From the NCBI GenBank assembly GCA_037043455.1, contig JAWPHD010002620.1, forward strand, positions 62,001-126,000: DNA of 64,000 bases, given 5' to 3'. Under the pieces are notes generated by a model that ran no database searches, had not been told where the DNA came from, and saw nothing but the letters and a program-made list of their open reading frames with translations. Made by a program: the position numbers and the translations under genes. Each line of letters starts with the position of its first letter. Within the stretch, counting starts at the first letter, position 1. Shown here one piece after another: positions 9,701-22,800 of the stretch. This DNA is from Cyrtodaria siliqua. Its lineage: Eukaryota; Mollusca; Bivalvia; Adapedonta; Hiatellidae.

Positions 9701-12049
9701 AAGACGATTGGAAAGAAATTCATCACAGAATATATAGTATATAGTTTATTCTAATATACCCGCACTATATAGCTAGTTTAAAATATCTCGTTATATTCAA
9801 CGATATATCACTGTAACGGTTGCAACTTTAGGAGAATAAGCAAGGCAATGCGAAAGATATCACTGCAACGTTAGGAGAGTAAGCAAATCAGTGCGAAATA
9901 TTTCAGATGTGTGCGTTATTTTCACATTTTAGGGGTATTAGAATAGAAATAGAACATCCTTAACGGTGAATTATCTTGTAATATATCACGGCGTGTCGTT
10001 CAATTGTAAACATTAAGTTCACTCTCCCTTCGGGGCTCATGAACTTATTGTTTACAATTCGTAGGTATTTTAGTATTGAAATTTGAATGCTTGTTCATTT
10101 GTCTTCAGGGTGTTATCTTGGGCATGACTGGAGATCGGGCAAAGGAGTTGCTGCTGGAGGCCCTTGAAAGTCATCCAGGGCTGATCTTTGATGTCATTGA
10201 ACCAGCCCCAGTTCAGCCAGGAGGCTACCACCCTCCAGAGGGCGCTCCTGTTCCAGATTGGTGCGTTTGTACGAGGTGTCGTGAGATGCCAACACTCCCT
10301 GAGAGAGTCTGCTGTGGAAAGCGAAGGGACCGATGTCTGTCAACACTTCCGGTAAGTTGATTTTGCCAAAAAACAGACAAACTAGAATTCATTATACCCC
10401 GGATACGGATTCGGCTTGTCTGTCTGTAGATGCAATGTTGTCTAATTAACAACTTTTGTTGGGAATGATGTATTGCGATGAAATTTGCAGGGTAGGTAGC
10501 TTATAAGAAAACAGTGTATTAATTAGCCAGCCAACCGTGCAGCAGTCTTTTGCACGGGCGTTTTTGAAAAAATCGCAGCCAATATTTGGGGGAGTGGGTG
10601 GGGTAAAAAAAAATTGTTCAACAACACTTCCAAACTCTTACTTTCTCAATATTGTTATGTTCTGCATACATTTATAGAAGAAATACCCTGTTTGCATATT
10701 TGCACACCCAGTTCTTGAATTTCTGCCTAATACACTGTACGGAAAGGAAGCTAAGGATTGCATATGGGGTCACTAGGGTCAAGGTCACTGTTACTGAAAA
10801 TAGAAAAACAGTTTCCGCTAAATAACTTTTGTTAGGAAAGAGGTATTGTGATGAAACTTGCAGGGTAGTAACTTATATGGAAAGGAAGCTTGGGATTGCA
10901 TTTGGGGTCACGGATCAAGGTCACCACTCTTAATAAAATTAGAAAAACTGTTTCCGCTCAGTAACCTGTTAGGAATGAGCTTTTGCGATGAAACTTGCAG
11001 GGTAGGTAGCTTATATGGAAAGGAAGCTTGGGATTGCATTTGGGGTCAAGGTCACTGTTACTAAAAATAGAAAAATATTTCTAATAACTTTTGTTAGGAA
11101 TGAGGTATTGCGATGCAACTTGCTGTGTAGGTAGATTATATGATCCTGAAAATGAGATTGCATTTGGTGTCACTGCGGTCAGGGTCAAAGTCACTGAAAT
11201 AGAAAAATAGTCTCCTCCCGATAACTTAAGTTGGGAATGAGATATTGGAACGAAACTTGCTATGTAGGTACTTTATATGTAAATTAAGCTTAGGATTCAA
11301 TTGCATTTGGAGTCACCGAGGTAAAGTTCAAGGTCACCGTTATTAAAAAATAGAAAGTTATCGCTCGGAAAATGGTTTTCATGGAATTTCCACGTTTCTT
11401 GTTGATTAGACTATTATATCCCAGGAAAAAAGATCAGATCTTCAAACAGAAGACTTCATTATTACATTTATAAAGATAGCCTTATTATTTTCCCAATTCT
11501 GCATTTCTCTGCATATTTAGCACCTACATAACCTTTTAACTATCAGTTACAAAAATAAAAGTAAAACATGGTTAATAATTTATAAAATGTTATACCGTAT
11601 GCCTAATTTATTATATTATTTGCACCAAATTTGTTCTTTTATCGTTAGCATAGACTGCTAACATTCTTCCCTATATAGTAAAAGCCTTTAGCGGGGATAT
11701 TTGTTAGCCTGCAGTAAACATGCTCCATATCCATATAATTGAAGTGTAATTTTTCCTTATATCATAGTTTTTATTATTTTTTCAGCATTTTGATGTCCTT
11801 GTGTTGGACGAGGCAGTCCTAGCCCTGGCCAGGATATATCGGAACGATGTCCTGGTCCTGAATGAGGAAGTTGACCTTATGAGAGCCAACCGTCATCAGG
11901 GTTACAGGCAGTTCACGCTGTGGCAACACGGACGACTTGGGGCTGGAAACAGACGAGCGGTGCCAAGTTGCTGTGTATGGAAGATCAGGGACCGCTTCCC
12001 TGATGCTTTTGGTCAATACACTGGGTACCTGCCAGGACGGCTTAATTAA
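6704..12049 (+). CDS. P2X7 intracellular (ballast)-domain-like protein carried by the transposon
   Basis: Four coding exons by GT-AG boundaries, all in phase 0: 6704-6712, 8843-9178, 10109-10351, 11786-12049 (stop included), giving 283 residues. Exon 2 encodes an acidic [11 protein letters not shown] start and then a low-complexity Arg-Gly tract (about residues 28-44 and 62-87), resembling an RGG-type nucleic-acid-binding tail. Exons 3-4 carry the conserved domain: [63 protein letters not shown] and GQYTGY. The Cys set matches the zinc-binding cytoplasmic ballast of mammalian P2X7, but there are no membrane segments and no channel domain. The start codon lies 324 bp inside the left end. Its role in transposition is unknown; passenger gene or accessory protein are both possible. 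Exon 1 (three codons) is the least certain part. Confidence 0.82.
7026..8549 (-). mobile_element. CR1/jockey-like LINE reverse transcriptase, 5'-truncated, in intron 1 of the P2X7-like gene
   Basis: An uninterrupted minus-strand frame (8549-7179, up to 456 codons) encodes a reverse transcriptase. Visible in order: [45 protein letters not shown] (first catalytic Asp), [20 protein letters not shown], the active-site box FADD, and a C-terminal region ending [20 protein letters not shown], typical of CR1/jockey-type LINEs. The endonuclease and ORF1 are absent, so it is 5'-truncated. On the minus strand the 3' tail ends in three copies of a 9-base unit (AGTATGAAC; 7049-7076 region), like the short tandem tails of the CR1/L2 group. 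The lack of stops suggests a young insertion. It is antisense to the host gene. Confidence 0.88.
8921..8962 (+). repeat. GGGAGA microsatellite inside coding exon 2
   Basis: A (GGGAGA)n-type hexamer run that encodes alternating Arg-Gly in the P2X7-like gene. Hexamer steps keep the frame, so length changes only lengthen or shorten the RG tract. Confidence 0.8.
10002..10059. repeat. 20-bp-stem hairpin in intron 2
   Basis: AATTGTAAACATTAAGTTCA (10002-10021) pairs with the sequence at 10040-10059 with 19 of 20 positions matching, around an 18-base loop containing CCTTCGGGG. Its role is unknown; it may be the end of an older small inverted-repeat element. Confidence 0.7.
10440..11395. repeat. Tandem repeat block in intron 3 of the P2X7-like gene
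   Basis: Five to six copies of a unit of about 125 bp with landmarks TAACTTTTGTTAGGAATGAG, GATGAAACTTGCAGGGTAGG, GGAAAGGAAGCTTGGGATTG and AAGGTCACTGTTACTAAAAA. A further segment (10520-10612: CCAACCGTGCAGCAGTC, GCACGGGCG, CAATATTTGGGGGAGTGGG) recurs inverted at 41765-41862. No coding potential. Confidence 0.7.
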
Positions 12050-12244
12050 CATTTCGTTTATATGCTCATTAGTTTATGCATTGATTATAAATATGTTCTA
12101 ATGAATTCAGCTTCATTTTTCATTTTATTCCAAGCTCTACTGGCCAAAGGCCTGGCGAGCCTATGTGATGGCACAGTGTCCGTCGTCTGTAAGCGAACTG
12201 TTGTTGAAGGCAAGACTGAAGTTTTATTTCTACAAAGTCACCGA

Positions 12245-13200
12245 TGCATCTGTTGCAGAGTTATTGTTTTTAGCTCTATAGATCAAAGATCAGCAGATCT
12301 TATGTTGAGGTGTCCGGGTTGTTGAAATCCAAGATGGCTGCCAAAGTTAAAAATAGATTTTTAAAAACCAGTGGCCATCTTTGTTTACATAGTAAAAACT
12401 TGTAGCGACTACTCCTCTGAAACTACTTGACGGAGATGTGACCTATTGAAAATTTGTAGAAACATAAATGGAGGCCGCCATCTTGGAACGACGTTATCTT
12501 CTTTGGCATATATTTTTAAGCAAACGGGTGATGACGTCATCGGTCCATGTCGGCCGCCTCCATGTATGTTCTTTGAAAATTTTCAATATGTCTTTTTCTT
12601 TTTCATGGCATTTTGATAATTTTTCATGTGTATGAGAGTCTTTTTAAATAAATATTGTTTTGAAAATAGTGCATCAACCGCTCTCTTCACTACTTTTTAC
12701 CAAAATGTTCATTATATGGTTGCAACATCACCTGCAAACTTTTGGGTCGCTGTGACCTACTTTCCAAGAAATAGGATGTGCGTATATTGCATCTTTCTCG
12801 CGGACTTTCACCAAATTCACTAGAATGTTCCTTATATGCATCTAACATCATGTGCAGAATTTCGTGTCAATGTGACCTACTTTTTGACGAAATATAGGTC
12901 ACATCTCAGCTGACATGTGTATCTTGCTTCTTTCTCACTAGATTTTCACCAGAATGTTCCTTATATGCATCTAACATCATGTGCAAAATGTTTGGTCTCT
13001 GTGACCTACTTTTGAAGAATGTAGGTCACCTCCGGTCTCCTACGACCTACATCCCAAACTGTTAATGACATTAATTTAACATCAACTTGAATTTTTGCTG
13101 AAGTTTCACGAAAATCCATCGATTAGTTTCAGAGGAGTAGTCATGAAAACAGTTTGTAGACGGATGGACGTAACTACCCTTGTCAATGGGTAGTCTAGTC
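12245..13200. repeat. Dispersed repeat between the two convergent transposon genes
   Basis: Contains GATCAAAGATCAGCAGATCTTATG, CCAAGATGGCTGCCAAA and GTAGCGACTACTCCTCTGAAACTAC, shared with 15065-15690 and, inverted, with 20700-21320. The second half (12620-13060) has tandem copies of AGAATGTTCCTTATATGCATCTAACATCATG. It occupies most of the space between the stop of the P2X7-like gene (12049) and the stop of the transposase gene (13888). A related unit continues to about 13690. No product recognised. Confidence 0.6.
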
Positions 13201-13887
13201 TATGTTTCACGATCATGTGTGTAATACGCCATACAAAAATACTTGCCATTTTTCAAACGGGCATACATGAATAATAAGAAATCGGTAAAACCGATGAATG
13301 CTCCCTGAATAAAGGAACGTGAAATACAATCGGATGATAAATGTAAAAAATACGCCAAATTTCTTTTTAACCAGAACTTCCTGACAATTTGCGCTACTAG
13401 ACATCATACTGAAACTTTGTATGAAGTTTAATGAAAATCGAGTGAAAAACATATGAGTTTAGCAGACAAGGTTTAGAGTTCCGTAACTCTGCCAAAAATC
13501 AGTCGAACAGAAAGTCCCGACAATATGCATTACTAGATATCATACTGATACTTCCTACGCAGTTTCATGAAAATCGGATGAAACACGTAGGAGTTAAGGC
13601 GACAAGAAAACTGGACATACGGATGAACATACATACAGACGGATATGACGGCAACTATATGCTCCCCCAAATATTTTGGGTAGCATAAAAAAGACCTAGT
13701 GTTAGTGTTCATGACCAAAAATTACCTTTGAACCCAGAATATACTAGTGTTGTCATGGGAGTATATGAATCGAAATAGAACATGCTAACTGAAAATTATA
13801 ACAGATATTTATTCATGACAATGTACGCTACAGTTATATATAAAGATAACACTGTCTTCTACGCATTCAACGTGGCACTTTCTCAGT

Positions 13888-16800
13888 TCATTTCCTACGA
13901 GATTTCTGCTCTAGGGCGATCTCCTTACTCGGTTTGGGGCTTACTGGTGCTAAGTGGGGTCCTATACGTCTCGGATCGTCCACTTCCAGAGTTCTAGGTT
14001 TGTGCATTCCCACTTTGTCCTGTAGTCGAGTCACCAGGATCTTTGACAGGATGTCTTTCACATACTGGTATTTCTTCTCTTCCTTGCATGGGTAAACCGA
14101 CCACCGTCCACTCTTCTTATTAAACGATCTATGGTAACTGAAACATAAAGTTATGAAAGAATTCTAAAATCAAGAAAGTTTTACATTTATAATGTCTTCA
14201 CATGTAAATCTATGATTATTCCTTTCAATTCGTCCTTGTGAGACCTTGTTCTGTTAACTCTTGAACTGAACTGAATTGGGTTTTAAGGCGCACCAACACA
14301 TGAAAGGTTATCTGGCGCCCAACAGGAATGAATGTGCCAGGCTCATCCTCCATTTACATAAAGATAAAATATGGTTTGTTTGTTGGCTCCCAGTCGTTAA
14401 CCATTCGGCCACGGAGACGCTAGATAAAATATGGAGAATGGGCCTAGAAACTTCTTAGTGGGCGGGGGTCAGATTGCAGTGGTTGTATTATACCCAAGCA
14501 TCCACACAGGGCTGTAACTCTGGAGACTTGTATCTACACCAGAGAGCAATGAAGGATACCTGACCTCTTACTCTTGCTAACAAAAAGATTCCTATAGACT
14601 CCGATACATGAGGGTGCCATCCAACAGACCAAAACTGGAACCCGGTCCTCCGCTTTTTACTAGGCCAAGCCAAGCCCGTGATGAGAGAATTATCCCTATT
14701 TTGGGGTCCATAGGTTCAAGATCAAGGTCAGCTGATAAAAAAAGACCCATAACATTTATAGGCACACTCATGACACTTCAAAGGCACACTAGCATGGTCC
14801 CAGCAACTATTATGGGCGACAGTTTTAGTTATTAAATTGCTATGGGTGAAAGAAAAACATTTATTGATGGAAAAAATAATCGCAAATTTTAACCAACTCG
14901 TCAATAGTTGTCAATTCTGGCCATAATCATACACTCAAGTGTTGTTAAAATGAAATAAAGGTGGATTTGGTTATAATATTTCACTCAATTGTAGGCGTGT
15001 TTTGTAACTCGTCCACCTGGGAAATTTCATGAATGGGTAAACAATGGTTGAAGAGTTACATTGAAAGGTTTTTAGCTCGACTGATCAGAGATCAGCAGAG
15101 CTTATGCCGTGGTGCGATGTCCGTCTCTGTCTGTCCGTCCGCAAACTTTTTTTTGTAGCAACTACTCCTCTGAAACTACTGAATAGATTTTCATGAAACT
15201 TTACAGAAATGTTGCCCATGAAGTCTAGTTGATCCTAGCAAAAATTCATGTTGATGTGAAGTCCAAGATGGCTGCCAAATCTAAAAATAGGTTTTTAAAA
15301 AACAAGTTTGTAGCGACTACTTCTTGAAAACCGAAGTGATATTGATATGGGACTTTTTCTAAAATGATCAGCATGACATGACAGTTATCCGAGTCGAACA
15401 TTATTTTGATTCAATGTTAAACATGGCTGTCAGCGGCCATCTATGTTTACATAGGGTTATATAATGAAAACTTGTAGCGTTTACTCCTCTTAAACTACTC
15501 GACGGTTTTTTCATGAAACATCAGAGGAATGTTGCTCTTGATGTCTCATTCATCCTAGCAAAATTTCAGGTCGGCCGGAAATTCAAGATGGCCGCCACGG
15601 CTAAAAATAGATTTTCAAAAAACAAGTGTAGCGACTACTTCCTGAAACCAAAATCAATCAGTAGAGCTTCAAGGTCACTGACCTCTTGTTTATGATCGGA
15701 TCAGGGTGACCTAGACTTACTGACCCAAAGGCAATAGTTTTACTCCAGTTATCAAGGGCAATCTAGATGACAAGTTTCGTGAGCCTGTGTGTTGGAACTT
15801 GGGGTATAACACAAAACACAAGATGGAAAGACGAGCAGCTGTCGTTTCAGTATAAGGACATTCAAACTTGGACGAACAGGTCGACTCCGGAACAGCCCAA
15901 TTAAGATTTGGTTTAGTGGCCTCTAGTAACCATTACTTACACAATTTCACCCTTCTTGTTCAGCTTCAATGGTCTATCAATGTGGTGATTGTTGTCAAGG
16001 GCAGCTAGCAGATTTCTGATTCTGTAGGCTGGTGGACTGTACGCAAAGCGCTTCGCACAATACATTATGATGAGGTTATTAAATACCTCAATTTCGGCTG
16101 TGGACCTGCAAAAAACGATATGCAATAGTTACCAGAAATCCATTTTTATTATGACAATGCTCAAACTTTTTAATGAATTCTCATTCATGCTGGAAAATCA
16201 AAGCAAGAAATGTGAAAATCACTTGCAAATGAATATAACATCATTTTACAGAAACAATACAATAATGGCCAGCATTCTGATGGACCATCGGCAGCCATGT
16301 AGTATAATGCTTTTGTCTCTCCAGACCAATGCATATCGCAGGAACTGAATGTATTTTATTTTTATACAGTAAAGAAGTAACTAATTGGAGACACTGCATC
16401 TAGAACTGTTTGTATACCTGAAATTTTCATAGTAGCTGAAGTTGCTTCTCAGCTTCTTGTCAAGCACTATTCCAGTGACGGCTTTTGATGCCAAAGTCTC
16501 TTTCGAGATCCAGCTTGGTCTTCCTGGGTCAGCTTCCAGGTCACCATGCGAACACTCCGCTGGCCCGTCGCCATCTGCAAGTATCCAATCATGTTCATTG
16601 CAGACATGATGTCGTACTTGTCCCCATATGTTCTGGAAAAAGAAAGTGTGACTGTATATGTATCTAGCTAATCAGTTTCGTTTGTTGAGCTTCTGGCCTC
16701 TGTGTGTGTATGAGAGAGAGAGAATACACGATGAGGGATTGTAAGTGCTGAATATAATCTGAGAGTAGAGCAATTTGGAAGTTGGATTAGTTTAACTTTA

Positions 16801-19800
16801 TTTTTTGTTTAATTGCAGATCTGCCAACATGCATTTAAAAGGAATTTATTATTTAAACAAAAAAAAAAGCAATGCAAATGAATGCTAAATCCTTAATTCT
16901 AATCCAACGTTAATGTAAGGCGTAACTCCATTAGCTAACACCTGAAAGTTAGGACCAGAGAGAGAGCTATGATTATAATGTACTTACAATGAACCTCGAG
17001 TAACTTCCAGCTTCGCCACAAGCATACCAAAAATGATTGACAATATGTTTTGCCCACTGTAAAACGTCTTTACAACCTTTCTTTAGTCCAGCCTGAAATG
17101 GTTAATACAAGTACTGTAATGACACAGATAGGCATAGGAAAATCAAGTATGGACAATTTACATAACATGCAATAATTAATGATTTAAGTTCTTCATTAGT
17201 GGCAATGTGAATACATTTACTTCACTTATGCCATTCTCAAGGATTATGGCAAGTCTGTATGTCGTTTCAATTAAACCTGAAGAAGCTTGTTATGCGCCTC
17301 ACCAATTGTTGCCACATTATCAATTTAGGAGAACCAAATGCTCAGCAAATCCTGTAGGACATAAGCAATATAAAAGTTCTTTAATTTGAAGTTTATGGCT
17401 TTTAACATAGCAATTGACAGGATTGAAGATATAAAACAAACGCACAACATTTTTTTTTTTAATTTGAAGAAATTGTCATAAGTGCAAATGGTCATTTTGG
17501 CAGCCGTCTTGGCGACACATTTATGTTATCAGCAAGTTGTATGCACACGTTTTCAAACAAACTTGAGGTAACAATGGTCATCACGCTGGGTATTTGGCGG
17601 ACTATTATATTTGGTCATCATTATATTGTAGGCCACAATTTATATGTATTATATAATACCTTCGTAATTCTCTTTCCCAGGTTCTTGGCCACATGCCAAA
17701 TGTCATGGCTATGCTTGATCTCTGGGTATGTTTTCTCTGCAATAAAATGGAAAACTATACACATCTACAAAACAATCAGAATAACAATTTTACAAAAACA
17801 TATAGCAGCTTGTTTGATATAATGAAGTTAACATCCCAATTACATGGACAAGACTCAGGGAAGGCGTTTGCTCAAGAACATTCCCAACTAAGCTCGGTGG
17901 CTTAGGAGGGCCCGGGTTTTAGCCTCTCTGGGCCCTTGTGCCACCAAGTTTCTTTTTTGTGTTGAAAGTCTAGATACTTTCTCCTAGTTGGCTAAGTCTT
18001 GTGCTATCCACTGGGCCACAACGACAGCCCTTTTTATATAATATGTCAAGCTTAACAGTTTGTAGGCTATATAATATATATATATGACAGCCAATGGTCG
18101 ATGAAGACTAAGAGAAATATATTTCTCAGTTAAAAACATTCATATAAGAAACCTTTCTCAAATACTCGATAATGAATCCACTTACTCATTAGACATGCAA
18201 TTCCCATATGACCATCTGTTACAACCTCCTTGATGTTAACTCCTCTGTCCTTTAGGCCTTGCAAACTGTTCTGAAATGCCGCCTTTTCCATTGCTGAGGA
18301 TTTCCTGTCTACAACACGCTTATCCATAGTTGCCAGGCATATGACTTTCTTCGTATGGAACTCCATAAATGTGTAGCTGCAATACTGCGCACAGTGCCCA
18401 GGACTATCCATCCTCCCATCTCCTACAAGATGACAGAAGTGTAAACATAGAGCAAATACACATTGAGTTATAGCAAATGAATGAATAAAGTATGATTTTT
18501 TTACGTCATCATTATTGCCATGGACTAAAAGTCATGATTATATTCACAAATATGTTGTTACCGACTACTATTGCATAGCGTGCATTTCATTCCTCTACTA
18601 CACAGACTTTTTACCTCGGTGGAATATATGTTTTCAAAATACTCATGACAGCGATGATTTTCTTCGTATCTTGATGTAAACATGCCATGTAGTGCATTTC
18701 TTAATTTATCATGCCATAACACATGCAGATGTTATCTTTATTCGAAAAAAGATGTGTTTTATGTAGATTTTCGTTTGTTCAGTTCACTCGAATGTCATCT
18801 GGAGTGCATATGAAACGTGCGATTTCATTGGTTGAATTTAGTTGATCTTTTCATGAATATTGATTAGATGAAAGGTCGATCTGACGTGACCTCAAAGACA
18901 AAGTTGTCAGATCCAAAAGCGGAGAGTATCAAAGCGTAATTAGGATACGATTTTAATGAGATTGTGGAAACACATGATATTAGGTTATATTGGAACAGCA
19001 ACCTCAGAAGGAGATGATATAAAGTTTTTTCATCTGACATGCTCCACCAAGGAGTGAACCTAAGCCGAATATATCCATGTAGCTCTCAAGGCAAGGCCTA
19101 AGGCAAGGCCTTATATACTTAAGTACTGCAAACGTCTCCGTGGCCGAATGGTCAACGACATTGCCTTGTAAACCTTCAACTCTCACTGATGCGGGTTCGA
19201 ATCCCACTGGGAGCTCGACTTGTGAGGAAGTGTCGATTCTTACGGATGGCTGGAGGTGTACGGTACTGGTTTTACCCAGGAAAAGTGGATGGTCTGCCTC
19301 AACCACAAAAAATCAACCGCCATATATAACCGTACATGTGTTGAAGATGACGTAAAACACCAAACAAACTAAGATACTGAGGCCTGTTTAAAAGTAGGTG
19401 GAAAGCGAAATAAATAAAAGACATATTCTACTTTTGCCACACAATTACAGAAATTATTGGTCCATCACTTGTATTCATATATTTTCAAAGAATTACAATT
19501 ACTGTTTGTCAAAGAAGACATACCCATCAATATCAGTTCCTCTCCCTGGAATCCTTCAATAACCTCTGTCTGATGATCATCCCAAACCTTGTCGATAGCA
19601 GGAATGATATAACAATTCTGTATCCTGTGAAAGACAGAAGCACTCGGAAAAGCAAGGTTCAGCATTTTCGACCACAATGATAACTTGCCGTAGTTGTTCC
19701 CCGACATCACACAGGCAGAAGCTATGAGTAGGTCACCACTGTGAAGTCTCCTATTCATTATGGGTTGGGAACACCACTTATGCTCAATATGTTTCTGGGG

Positions 19801-22800
19801 ACAGATCTGTAAACAGAAAATACATTTATAAAAAACAGGCAAACTTTTTCACTAAAAGGACAGGTCAACAAATATTTTGACTGTTACTTGAAATACCAAG
19901 ATCTTCAATAATGATCCTATAATTTTGTTATTACCATCATGACCATGGTCAGTTGTCTTTCTGGATTTATGAAGGACCTGAATTTCATTTGGGATGAACT
20001 AGACATAAAGTGCTATATTTATGTAATGTGTTAAAGGAAAACTTGTCACCAAAAAGATTTACAAACACCACACAACAACATTAGCTATTCTGATTTAGAT
20101 CAGTAAAGCTAATGAGCTCATACATGATAAGCTAACTCACAGTTCTATTGAGGAAATAACTGTAAACAAAGGAAAATATTTACCCATTTTAAATAGACAG
20201 CAGAACCAATACATTCTGTTTCAATGGACAATCTTGACTGACATAACGAACATTTCTCTCTCACTGTGTTGGCCAGGGTAACAAGCTGGCCCACATAAGC
20301 TAGACAGCATCTATCGTCCAACAACTCCTCACAGTCTCCTTCTGTTTTCATTCTTTTTAATCCTGGCCCAACCTCCTCCTCTAGCTCTTCCATTTGTTCT
20401 ACACTTGTGTCGCCTTCTCTTTCTATTTCCTGACCAAACTCTGCCTCCTCAAAAGCTAACTCGTCAATGTCATCATTTATTCCTTCTGGCCTGAAATTCG
20501 AAATGATTAATGTTTTTCATTTAACGAGAAACATGGCAATCTTGACAGTTTCAAAACTGGTGGCTCTTTTCAACAAAATAATTAAGCTATGACAACAAGG
20601 CAACACAAGCAATTTCAGCGAATTTTGAGCAGCCTACTGGTGTAACCATGTGTTTTCAATCATTCCCATTGAATCACCTGCCAAATGCATAAAACAAGAG
20701 GTCAAACTTTTCTGATAGGTTTTTGATAGCTAGATCAGCAATCATGTGAAGTTTCATGAAAATCCATTTTTGTGTGGCTACTAATTTTTATTATATCACA
20801 CTATGTAAACTAAGATGGCCGCCAGCGGCCATGTTTAATGTCGAATCAAAACAATTTTTGACAAGGATCAACATCATGTCATGCTGATCATTTTAGAATA
20901 AGTCCCATATCAATATCAGTTTTATTTTTCAAGAAGTAGTCGCTACAAACTTGTTTTTTTAAAAATCTATTTTTAGCCGTGGCGACCATCTTGAAATTCT
21001 GGTCGGCCTGAAATTTTGCTAGGATCGATTAGACATCAAAAGCAACATTCCTGTAAGTATTTTCAAAGGAGTAGTCGCTACAAGTTACTATACAACTCTA
21101 AAGAAACATGGCCGCTGGTAGCCATGTTTAACGTTGAATCAAAATGATTTTCATCAAGGTTCAACATCATGTCATGCTGATCATTTTAGAAAAAGTCCCA
21201 TATCACTTAGTTTTCAAGAAGTAGTTACTACAAACTTGTTTTTTTTAATCTATTTTTAGCTGTGGTGGCCATCTTGGATTTCACACCAACATGAATTTTT
21301 GCTAGGATCTATCTTCATCTTCAATGACTGCCATTACAAAATGCTTACATGATAGTAATATCGTATTCTGGTATGTAGCTAGGATCATCAATGTCGTCCT
21401 CCTCTTGTACTTCCGATATATCCAGAGTCAGTCTGAAATCAATAGAAACAAGATGTCAATGACCTTGAACCAACAATTGGATAAATGTGATAAACTTAGC
21501 TACACGTTTTAAGATGCATTGTGCAGATAAGGTATACCAGTATGATGATGACCTTGACAAATGACCGTCTGGCCCAAACCATGACCTAGTTATCTTACAA
21601 TTACATCGGTGCATGATTTACCAGTTAAGTTTTATGATCATTGGCCAAGAACTGCTTAAGCAGAGACAGGCTTGTCTCAAGCCAGACAGCGAAGCAATCA
21701 TCAGTCTTATAGCTATATACCCCAAACGTTTACTGTTGGGATAACACTAGTGTCACCTGCCATGTGCTTATTTCAGGAAGTACACAGTTTGATGAAAAAA
21801 GGCACAACTCTGCTGAAATGAAGTCAGAGTTATTGGTCATGGGTAACACTATTTTGTTTTGTAAGATGAATATGTGTGTGAAGTTTCATGAACATAGGTC
21901 AAATACTTTTCAAGTTATGGCCAGTTATGTGCTTGGATAGGTTGCAGGTTAAAGTTTTATGAAAGGGAGCATAACTCCGCCAAAATGAAAGTCAGAGTTA
22001 TTGGACATATGTAACAACATTCCTTAGATTTACATGTGTGTGAAGTTCATGAACATATCCCTAAGTGTCTGCCATGCTACGCAGACGGCACAAAAAGGAA
22101 ATAATAGTCAAACTTACTGGCATGGATCTACAAATGAAGCAGACAAAGCTTTCTTTGAGTGTCGCTTGTCATCATCCAGTGATCCAGTGCCATCATCCAG
22201 TGATCCAGCCCTTTCTATGTCTTTACTTCAATCAAATATTAAAAAGTTAGAATTTGCAAAAATGATATTATAAAATATTTAAAAATGAGTAGCCAGTCCT
22301 TTTTAAAATGTCAACTAGAAGACAGTTTGCTTGATCAGCATTTGCACAGGTTCCATTTACAATAATATCATGTTATAGCCCAACACAATAAATACGATAA
22401 TTTATAAACAAAGCATTATATAACATGTACCACAAAAATATGCACATAATTGCTTCAAAGTTAAAAATATTTTTAAAATTACCATAGCTTGCCGCTTTTT
22501 GGTTGTTCTCATTGTATTTAAAATTACAAAATGTTACCTTACAAAACATGTATAAAAATTAAGTGCTAAAAAAAACAATGCTTGCAAAATTTAATGGCTT
22601 TCTGGGTAGAACCAGTAATAACCAATGTGGATTAATTGTCTTGCTCAAGGAATGACAAGGATAAATACTAAATAGCATGACCCAGCGAGGATCGAACCCA
22701 CCCCTCAAATCTGTAATCTGAGGCTCTTCCTCTGACACGTCACTTGCAAAACATAAGCGTTTTAATTTTACATTCATGAACAGTGCAGACATGCAGTAAT

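Noticed and set aside
6704..12049. A host P2X7 receptor channel gene
   Set aside because: No ligand-binding ectodomain or membrane helices are encoded, and the gene lies within transposon ends.
19141..19215. A functional tRNA gene
   Set aside because: Box A and box B are present, but the 3' acceptor half does not close and SINE body sequence follows directly.
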